DNA of 64,000 nucleotides from Adiantum capillus-veneris (lineage: Eukaryota; Streptophyta; Polypodiopsida; Polypodiales; Pteridaceae): assembly GCA_014529385.2 (NCBI GenBank), contig CM043962.1, positions 52,347,905-52,411,904 of the forward strand, written 5' to 3'. Position numbers and translations under genes: made by a program. Shown in pieces: positions 55,810-64,000 of the stretch (positions are counted from its first letter, which is position 1; every line of letters starts with the position of its first letter). The notes below the pieces were generated by a model, which did no database searches, was not told where the DNA came from, and saw only the letters and a list, made by a program, of their open reading frames with translations.

Positions 55810-56375
55810 TATGCCTCCATATAGGGTGAGTGCCGCACAACAAGAGGAGATTATGAACCAAGTTCATGAGCTTTTGGAAAAAAGGTTAACTCCACCCTAG
55901 TTCTTAACCCCTATGTTCCCTAGTCCTTGTGCAAAAGAAGGATGGATCTTGGAGAATGTGCATTGATTTAAGTCACTCAACAAGGTTACCATCAAGAAAA
56001 ATTCCCTACAGATTGATGATATTTTCGGCAGATTGCAAAGATCTTCAAGCTTAATTGATTTAAAAAAGTGGCTGTCATCAGATCAGGATGGTGCTTGCAA
56101 ACATACATAAAAGTGCTTTTTGGACTACCTTCATATTGTATGAATTTTTGGTGATGCCCTTCAACCTCACTAATGCGCCTACAACCTTTGACCACATGAT
56201 GGATAGAATACGACACAATAATTTCGTGGAAACATTTTGACGACATTACTTTTCTTTAAGTTAGAGGTTGAACACGAAGAACACTTAGCAAAAGTGTTTT
56301 TAGCTTTAAAGGACCATTGGCTAGTAATCAATTCAAAGAAGAGTGAAATCAATGCTGTTTAAAAACTTTGGACGA
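55810..56375 (+). pseudogene. Older Ty3 reverse transcriptase remnant, cut by the chromovirus
   Basis: RVSAAQQEEIMNQVHELLEK at about 55826 closely resembles RVSAAQQKEIMGQVQELLSK of the chromovirus itself, so this was a related element. RT-like sequence goes on to about 56360, where the chromovirus LTR starts. It is badly broken and clearly older than the element inserted next to it. Confidence 0.75.
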
Positions 56376-57821
56376 TGTCACCAACGTGTGACTACTAGCT
56401 ATCCTTTTTGTTGATTTCTTTCTTATTATCTACTTACTTTCACTTTTTGGAAACACCCCTCGGGAAATCTAACTGCCTTGCATTGCATAGCTAGTGTGGA
56501 ACTGTCCAGAGGGAGTCCAGGCCTGAGGGCAAGAGAGCACTAAGGTTGGACAAAGACTATGGTTAGCCAAAGTGGGGTCATTGACTAGCCAAGGAATCCT
56601 TTGCTACAGAGGCTACATTTCAGTTCTGGATGTGGCCACAGTGTACAAAGAGGGTCGGATGACCTAGAAAGATACAATGGCAGCATCTCCTAAAATTTAG
56701 GGAACTGCTATTTTGGGACCTGAAAATGTGTTTGCGTCATTACCTTCGGAATGACAAGGGGAACATTTTCTTACTCTGCCGTGAAGTCAACTGGGCAACC
56801 GGTTGGGAGATTTTTAGGCGGCAACCCCGAAACGGGAAAATGCTTATAAATGTGCCAAGTGGCACCTTCTGGTGCACTTGCCTCATGCAACAAGAGTTGG
56901 CGCTGAATTTAGGAGGGAGAGAGCCTCATTTTCAGTTTTGTCACAGGTTAAGAGCTATGGAGTGCTTGCTTTCCCTCCTATGTACAGTGCGGTGCCAGGA
57001 GTGATGCCCTGCACGCTACGCACTGCCCTCTCTCTCCCCTTTGGCAGTATGTTATGCCCCTCTAGTGCGCGATTGCTGAGGCAAGAGCCTCTTGCACAGG
57101 TACTGGATTAGCTAGCGGCTAATCCCCCTGCAGGTACAGGTGAATTCGGAGAGGTTTCACGCCAGAAATCTCGTCCGATTCAAAGGGCAAGTAGCCCTAT
57201 AGGTGCGGGAGCTCGAGGACTTGCTAAGGATGCGACCGGCACGTGAAACGGAGCCCGAAACAGTAAATTACAGCTTGCTGTGTATTTTTGCAGGTTTGGG
57301 GTTTTGGCCCTAAATGGACCCTAATACCCCCAGGAGGTTCAGGGACGCGAGGGGACCGCTGTACAGGTGATCTAGCGCATTTTCGGGGCTGAAAACAGGG
57401 CTGAAAACAGAGAATTCAGCATGCTGCAGATTCTCACCAGGTTTTGCAAAGTGCCCGTATACGTCGAGAAGGTCCGTCAATGCGTGGGAATACTGACTGT
57501 GAAGGGTCCTAGTACAATTATGTTGCCGAAATCGGGCCGGAACAGTTGAAATTCAGCCAAGTTTGTGCGGGGCAGCTTGTAGGGATCCACAGCGTTTATT
57601 CCCTCTTTTGAATAATAAAGAAATACCGAAAGGGGCGCCTAAGTTAGGGGCCAATCTGATGTCGGTCTACTCATACAGGTGCATTTTAGCAGCCTGTATC
57701 CCTCTCCCCTTTGTTGTGTCTTGAAAGTACAGGTAAAATAGACGACTAATAATGGGTGAAAGCTAAATCAAGGTTTAAAGTAAAGTCTACCGCCCTTTTT
57801 GGATTGAACAGGCCGGTTACA
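56376..57821 (+). repeat. 5' LTR of the chromovirus
   Basis: 1446 bases, TGTCACC...GGTTACA, followed at once by TGGTTCCATCGACGG, the presumed primer-binding site, which is not the common initiator-Met site. The LTR aligns along its length with 61811-63363. Confidence 0.85.
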
Positions 57822-60800
57822 TGGTTCCATCGACGGGATTAAATCACTTTTTCCCATAGAAGTGAGCCTTGGTCAGTTTGGGCTTGAAGACACAGGGGAT
57901 CATAGACCAGACACAGGGAATTGCAATTATGGCATTTCCAGGTCAAGTTAATAGCGGCCAAGGAACACATATGAACCCTAATAGTGTTCCCATGTTTCAG
58001 TCACTTCCATATGACAATTTAACGTCACTGGAGAGGCCAACTCCGTACAAAGAAGGTGGCAAAGGTGTGACTTTCACGACCTTTACAGGGTTTGATGACA
58101 GGAAGAAGGCTCTCTCATTCCTCCAGCAGTTTGACAAGGCCTATGCAGGGGGAAACTTTACAGAGGCTTCAAAGGTCCGCAAGGCAGCCACTTTCTTGAC
58201 AGGGAATGCGGGACAATGGTGGACAACTTTATTGCTTCAAGGGCAAGCTCCGTCCACATAGATTTACTTCAAGCAGATTTTTGCAGCATCATGGTTATCT
58301 GATGACTTTGAAGCAGATGTCATGACAGAATGGCACCAGCTTAATGCTGCTACTTGCAAGAATCTGGATGACTACAATCGGAAGTTTTGGAAAGCTCTAC
58401 TTCCAGTAACTTCCTATAGGTTTGTGCCATTGACAGAACACATTAAAAAATACTGTTGTGGCCTACCCAAAGGATTGAGAAAGTATTGCACGAAAACCAA
58501 AGTCACTACTTTGACGCAGCTCATCGAGGTAGCAAACACTGGCAATGGTTTGCTCAAGGGAGAAGATTGTGAATTCAATAATGGCGTCAAGGAAGGATCA
58601 GCCAAGAAAAATTCAGCGAAGAAGTATGTTTCCAAGGAGGTTCCTAAAGTGACTCAGGAGCCAGCCAACACATGGAAAGGCAAAGCTTCGGCTGAATCAG
58701 AAAAGGGACCAGCGAAGAAATGGAAAAGATGTTTTCCTCGCAAGTCTGAAGAGCAAAAGAAGGTCCTGAGGACAGAGAACAAATGCTTTATTTGTGAGCA
58801 ACCTGGCCACATTGCTTACAATTGTCCTACAAAGAAAAGGCCAGCTGATTCTGAAGACAAGGAGGACAGGAAAGGAAAGAAGCCCATGGCTGGTTTAGTG
58901 CCAGATATGGTGGGCGACAAGCCAAATTCAGATGCAAGTGAGCTTTGCAGAGCATGGGGAAAGGTCAGGGATCAAACAGTGCTTATCTTCTTTGACCCAG
59001 GGGCCAAAGCCAACTTTATTTCCCCAGAATTGGCTTCAAAGTTGGGAATCAGACCTGAAGAGATGGGGTATACAGCAGAGGCAGGTTTGGCATGTCCTGG
59101 CCATACAGAGGCTGTGACACCCATCATTGGAAAGTTGTGTCTACATATCCAGTCCTATGTAGATGCTGAAGAATTTTACATCATGCCACTGGACGGATGT
59201 GATGTGTTGTTAGGTATTCCTTGGTTGTTTCGTGTACAGGGAATCATGGATGCCTACAACAAAAAGATCACTGTACAGAGCAGGGGAAAGACTCACATTC
59301 TAGATGTAAAGCTTAAAGGGGAGTCTATTCCCACTGTATCAGCTTCTGCTATTACTTGTGTAATGAAAAAGCATCTTTCTGCGTACTTGGTTTTTGCACG
59401 TGAAGTGTCAGATTGTGATGAATCAAATTTATCTGTGCTAGATAAAGAAAGGTCAATGTTTTTACAACAGTATAGTGACTGTTTTTCCGATTCATTACCG
59501 TCTCAATTACCGCCAGAGAGACCCGAGGACCATGTGATAGATTTGGTGCTAGGCAGTAGTCCACCAAATAAGCCTCCGTACAGGGTTAGTGCGGCTCAGC
59601 AAAAAGAGATAATGGGCCAAGTACAGGAGCTGTTATCAAAGGGGATGATTCAGCCCAGTTCATCTCCATTCTGTTCTCCAGTGTTGTTGGTGCAGAAAAA
59701 GGATGGCTCATGGCGTATGTGCATCGACTACCGTGCACTGAACAAGAATACCATCAAGAATAGGTTCCCTATACCTAGAATTGATGATATGAGAGAACAG
59801 TCTGCAAATGATGAAGATTTTGCAAGGCTCTTTGAGCAGCTAATGCATGGACAACGTCATGAACACTATCTTCTCAAAGATGGGTTCATGATGATGCATG
59901 GCAGATTGTGTCTCACAAAGCCATTGCGACGCAAAGTTATGGAAGAGAGTCATGTCCCACCGTATGCAGCGCATCGTGGTATCGATGCTACAGTTAAAGC
60001 GGTTGAGACATTCTTCTACTGGCCTACATTGAGAAGAGATGTGGATGCCTTTGTGCGAGAATGCCTAATATGCCAAAAGGTCATGTTTGACAGGCAAAAG
60101 GCACCAGGGTTATTGCAACCACTACCTATTCCAGATAAACCATGGGAAAGTATTGCTATGGATTTTATCTTTGATCTTCCGAGAACGCAGACAGGAAACG
60201 ATGGTATTTGGACTATTATTTGCAGATTCAGCAAGCAGGCTCATTTTATTCCTGTCAGGAAGAAGATAAAGCCAGATCAGATGGCACGCTTGTTTATGAG
60301 CAATATTTTCAAGTATCATGGCATGCCACAGTCGATTGTTAGCGACCGTGATCCACGCATGACAAGTTTATTCTGGAGAGGCTTGTTTGAGAATATGGGC
60401 ACCATGCTCAAATTCTCTTCTTCATTTCATCCTCAAACAGATGGGCAGTCAGAAGAGGCCAATTCTACTGTCCTAGATCTGCTGAAGTGCTATGTGTCAG
60501 AGCATAAAGGACAGTGGGAGCAGTATTTGCCATTGGTGGAGTATGCATACAATAATACAGTGCATTCATCAACTGGCAAGGCACCTTTTGAGATAGTTGA
60601 AGGTGGCAAGAATGTTCCTCCCATACTGCATACAAAGGACAAAATATTTGAAGCAGATAAGTATGTTCAGGACATGGATGAAATGTACAAGAAGGTCAAA
60701 GTGGCCTTAGAAAAGACTCAGGCAAAGCAAAAGAAAGCAGCTGATCGTCACCGTCGTGAAGTGGTATATTCACTTGGTGATTGGGTGCTTTTACGCTTTG

Positions 60801-61810
60801 AAAAGGCAAGGTTAAAGAAGATGAAGGGCAAGGAAAGACTGTTTCCAAAGCTCAGCATGCGTTACTATGGGCCTTTTCAAGTATGCGACATAATCAGTGA
60901 TGTTGCATATAGGCTGAAATTGCCTGACAGTTGGAAGATTCACAATGCGTTTCATGTGAGTCTTCTCAAACCCTATGTGGGTGATGTGCCAGAAGATATG
61001 CCAGCTGATGATCAGCCGGAAGTCGAGGAACTTGACGAGATCTTGGTCCCTGAACAGATTTTGGCACACAAAGAAAGGAAAGTGAAAGGCAAGGTTGCTA
61101 GGCATTACTTGGTAAAGTTCAGAAACTATTCACCAATGGATGCTAAGTGGATGGAAGAAGGTGAACTTGCAGAGTCACCAACTGTGTTATCACTTTACCT
61201 TGAAGCCTTCGGTTTGCAACCTACCTTGTCCCCTTGAGTTTCAGATCTACATGGATTGTCAGTGTGACAATGGCTTTTGAAACAAATGATGTACATGGTA
61301 TTTAAAGTGAGCTCAAATGAAATACCTGTTACATGAATGTTAGAGCTGTACAGATTGTCAGTTTGGCAATTGCTCTTATGGAATGTCCAAAAGTTTGGTT
61401 AGTGCTATAGAAGTGAGTATTTCTTGTCAGTTTGTCAAGGATACAGTGATTGCTTCTATTGAAGAGTACATGTGTAAGTGCATTCTTAAACTGTCGGTTT
61501 GGGTATGCTTGAAAGTGTTACGGGATCCAACGTGTACTATAAGACAGTGGCAAAATGTGCAGCTACCATTTTGTCATTGGAAAGTTAGTGACTCAAAGCA
61601 ATGGCAGAGTGCGCAGCTACCACTATGTCATTGGGACAGGGTTCACACGCAGGCAATACATGTGTCGATGAGGTGTTGAATACACCAGGGTTGACAATGA
61701 GCATGTATGTGTCGTATATGTGTCGACAGGTGTTGAATACATCAGTGTTGACAGGAGGCATGTACGACATAGATGCAAACGAGGACGTTTGAGATTTCAA
61801 GAGGGGGGTA

Positions 61811-63363
61811 TGTCACCAGCGTGTGACTACTATCTATCCTTTTTGTTGATTTCTTTCTTATTATCTATTTACTTTCACTTTTTGGAAACACCCCGCGGGA
61901 AATCTAACTGCCTTGCATTGCATAGCTAGTGTGGAACTGTCCAGAGGGAGTCCAGGCCTGAGGGCAAGAGAGCACTAAGGTTAGACAAGGACTATGGTTA
62001 GCCAAGTGGGGTCATTGACTAGCCAAAGTGGAATCCTTTGCTACAGAGGCTACATTTTAGTTCTGGATGCGGCCGCAGTGTACAAAGAGGGTCGGATGAC
62101 CTAGAAAGATACAATGGCAGCATCTCCTAAAATTTAGGGAACTGCTATTTTGGGACCTGAAAATGTCTTCGCGTCATTACGTGCAGTTTGACATGGGGAT
62201 CATTTTGTTACTCTGTGGCCAAGTCAACAGAGGCTGCAGGTGAGATATTTTTAGACCATAGGGTCTAAAGTGGGAAAATGCACAAATGAGTGACACTTGG
62301 CACTCTGAGGCCAGTTTACTACTTATAGAGAAGGCAAAAACGTGATTTATAGCTGGGAGGCTCATTCTGCAAGTTCCTGTCACAGGTTAAGAGCTATGGA
62401 GTGCTTGCTTTCCCTCCTATGTACAATGCGGTGCCAAGAGTGATGCCCTGCACGCTACGCACTGTCCTCTCTCTCCCCTTTGGCAGTATGTTATGCCCCT
62501 CTAGTGGGCTCTTCATTTGACCAATGCACAGTTGTGTGGGTTCATGCGCAATTGCCGAGGCAAGAGCCTCTTGCACAGGTACTGGATTAGCTAGCGGCTA
62601 ATCCTCCCGCAGGTACAGGTGAATTCGGAGAGGTTTCACGCGAGAAATCTCGTCCGATTCAAAGGGCAAGTAGCCCTACATGTGCGGGAGCTCGAGGACT
62701 TGCTACGGATGCGACCGGCACGCGAAACGGAGCCCGAAACAGTGAATTACAGCCTGCTGTGTATTTTTGCAGGTTTAGGGTTTTGGCCCTAAACGGACCC
62801 TAATACCCCCAGGAGGTTCGGGGACGCAAGGGAACCGTTGTACACGTGATCTGGCGCATTTTCAGGGCTGAAAACAGAGAATTCAGCGTGCTGCAGATTC
62901 TCGCCAGGTTTTGCAAAGTGCCCGTATGCGTCGGGAAAGTCAGTCAATGCGTGGGAATACTGACTGTGAAGGGTTCTAGTACAGTTATGCTGCCGAAATC
63001 AGGCTGGAACAGTGGAAATTCAGCCGAGTTTGTGCGGGGCAGCTTGTAGGGATCCACAACGTTTATTCCCTCTTTTGAACAATAAAGAAATACCGAAAGG
63101 GGCGCCTAAGTTAGGGGCCAATTTGGTGTCGGTCTTCTCATACAGGTGCATTCTAGCATCTGTATCCCATTCCCCTCTCTTGTGTCACTATAGTGCAGGT
63201 ACAATAGACGACTAATAATGGGTGAAAGCTAAATCAAGGTTTGAAGTAAAGTCTACCGCCCTTTTTGGATTGAACAGGCCGGTTTCGCTAATAATGGGTG
63301 AAAGCTAAATCAAGGTTTAAAGTAAAGTCTACCGCCCTTTTTGGATTGAACAGGCCGGTTTCA
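61811..63363 (+). repeat. 3' LTR of the chromovirus
   Basis: 1553 bases, TGTCACC...GGTTTCA. It is longer than the 5' copy partly because its terminal block, from CTAATAATGG to GGCCGGTTT, occurs twice (63212 and 63288, period 76). Confidence 0.85.
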
Positions 63364-63366
63364 GAG

Positions 63367-63573
63367 GATGTAGGCTGCGGTCTGGGGAGCGTCTAGTTGT
63401 ACTTCTGACCTCTAAACGATGTAGGTTGCTGTTTGGGGAGCGTTTAGTTGTAGATGGAAACCTTTGAATGACGCAGGCTGTAGTCTAGGGAGCGTTTGGT
63501 TGTATATGGAACCCTTTGAACGACGCAAACTTCGGTTTGGGCAGCGTTTGGTTGTATCTAGATGTCTTCATGC
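63367..63573 (+). repeat. Minisatellite, 52-base unit, four copies
   Basis: Four tandem units begin GATGTAGGCTG, GATGTAGGTTG, GACGCAGGCTG and GACGCAAACTT, each followed by GGGGAGCGTYTRGTTGTA or close variants. The unit length is 51-52 bases. The array starts four bases after the chromovirus 3' LTR. Confidence 0.85.
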
Positions 63574-63911
63574 TGTGTGTGTCCACATGTGAATTTTGTG
63601 TCATCTGTAAAGAATTTTTGTGAATGTGGTGCATCAATAATTGCAATTTGGATGAGATTGCCTGAGTACGTGATCTTGGTGCGTCGAGGCACCCCTTGAC
63701 AGGACTAGTGTGGTCTGGGTGTGATGGCTAACATTGCTATGCTGGAATGTCAAGAGTTCTGATGCGGATGAGATGGCTGGATAAAAATGTGATTGTGGAA
63801 CTGTATGGTGTAATGCATGCTTGTATGAATAAAGGCAGTGTCTGCTAAAGACTCTAATCGAGTTTTGCAATTCTAATCACGGACAATTACTCTTCTTTCA
63901 AGAGAGGGGTA

Positions 63912-64000
63912 TGTAACAGACTTGGACACTCCAAGTCAAGAATCAATCACGACAGCACCAAATAACCACTTCAAAACAATTCACAGTTCACAATAGATTT
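63912..64000 (+). repeat. Putative start of another Ty3-type 3' LTR at the window edge
   Basis: TTCAAGAGAGGGGTA followed by TGTAACAGAC copies the layout TTCAAGAGGGGGGTA/TGTCACC at the 3' LTR of the chromovirus. I infer a polypurine tract and an LTR start, perhaps of the element whose RT remnant lies at 55.8 kb. The LTR runs off the window. Confidence 0.5.

Larger units (their letters stand above)
56376..63363 (+). mobile_element. Ty3 chromovirus with both LTRs, gag-pol and C-terminal chromodomain; broken
   Basis: LTRs 56376-57821 and 61811-63363 begin TGTCACCA. A purine tract (AAGAGGGGGGTA) precedes the 3' LTR. In between are gag (from about 57930, zinc knuckle CFICEQPGHIAYNC near 58793), retropepsin (FFDPGAKANFIS near 58988), RT sequence (from about 59580), integrase with HHCC finger and DDE core (about 59940-60620) and a chromodomain (about 61025-61215). 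The chromodomain and order place it among plant chromoviruses. The LTRs differ by about 3-4 percent over the first 200 bases by eye, suggesting a fairly young insertion. The flanks GACGA and GAGGA could be an imperfect target duplication. It is nearly full length but not whole, with about two or three breaks. Confidence 0.88.

Noticed and set aside
63640-63870. Minus-strand frame near the window end
   Set aside because: Low-complexity His/Ser content and no homology; it lies in the presumed untranslated part of an old element.

Overview
The window looks like nuclear DNA of a land plant with a large, repeat-rich genome. The evidence is one plant-type protein gene with GT-AG introns of 71 bases to more than 16 kb, chromodomain-bearing Ty3 elements, LTR elements primed by initiator-Met tRNA, plant-type LINEs and long (GA)n/(CT)n arrays. 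A fern or other non-flowering vascular plant fits best, but this is inference and not proven by the sequence.

The only host gene I can identify is on the + strand. It is the plant homologue of the ribosome-biogenesis factor NOC1/MAK21 (CEBPZ; SLOW WALKER2 in Arabidopsis). Fourteen exons can be placed to the base (20449-21403, 30096-30171, 30930-31052, then eleven between 47326 and 52726). All 13 complete introns have GT-AG ends and keep phase. They encode about 764 residues; the last roughly 300 residues of the family are not seen, so the gene should continue past base 64000 through another giant intron. Introns 1, 3 and 14 (8.7 kb, 16.3 kb, over 11 kb) are packed with retroelements, while introns 4-6 are 71-104 bases.

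Layout: 1-20.4 kb is intergenic, with degenerate LTR-element debris, LINE RT remains (10.9-12.0 kb), tandem duplications (9.0, 9.6, 13.2 kb), long (GA)n tracts, a minus-strand LTR pair (14.1 and 19.3-19.7 kb), and near 7.84-7.91 kb a minus-strand sequence with all core parts of a minimal type I hammerhead ribozyme of the kind found in Penelope-like elements. 20.4-52.7 kb is the NOC1 gene. Its intron 1 holds at least two nested LTR families on the minus strand (21.9-29.6 kb). Its intron 3 holds a decayed L1-type LINE (about 31.8-37.25 kb) flanked by inverted copies of another repeat, a well-bounded LTR element carrying only gag and protease (39459-45043, with a 5-base target duplication) and a second LINE 3' end with an (ATTTC)-like tail (45.5-46.7 kb). 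52.7-64 kb is intron 14 or beyond, with a degenerate AAAAGCA-rich array, an older Ty3 RT remnant, a chromovirus of about 7 kb with both LTRs (56376-63363), a 52-base minisatellite, and the edge of a further LTR at the end of the window.

The most interesting items are the hammerhead-like RNA at 7.9 kb, the gag-protease-only LTR element whose 5' LTR end is tandemly duplicated, the minisatellite next to the chromovirus, and the extreme contrast of intron sizes in NOC1.
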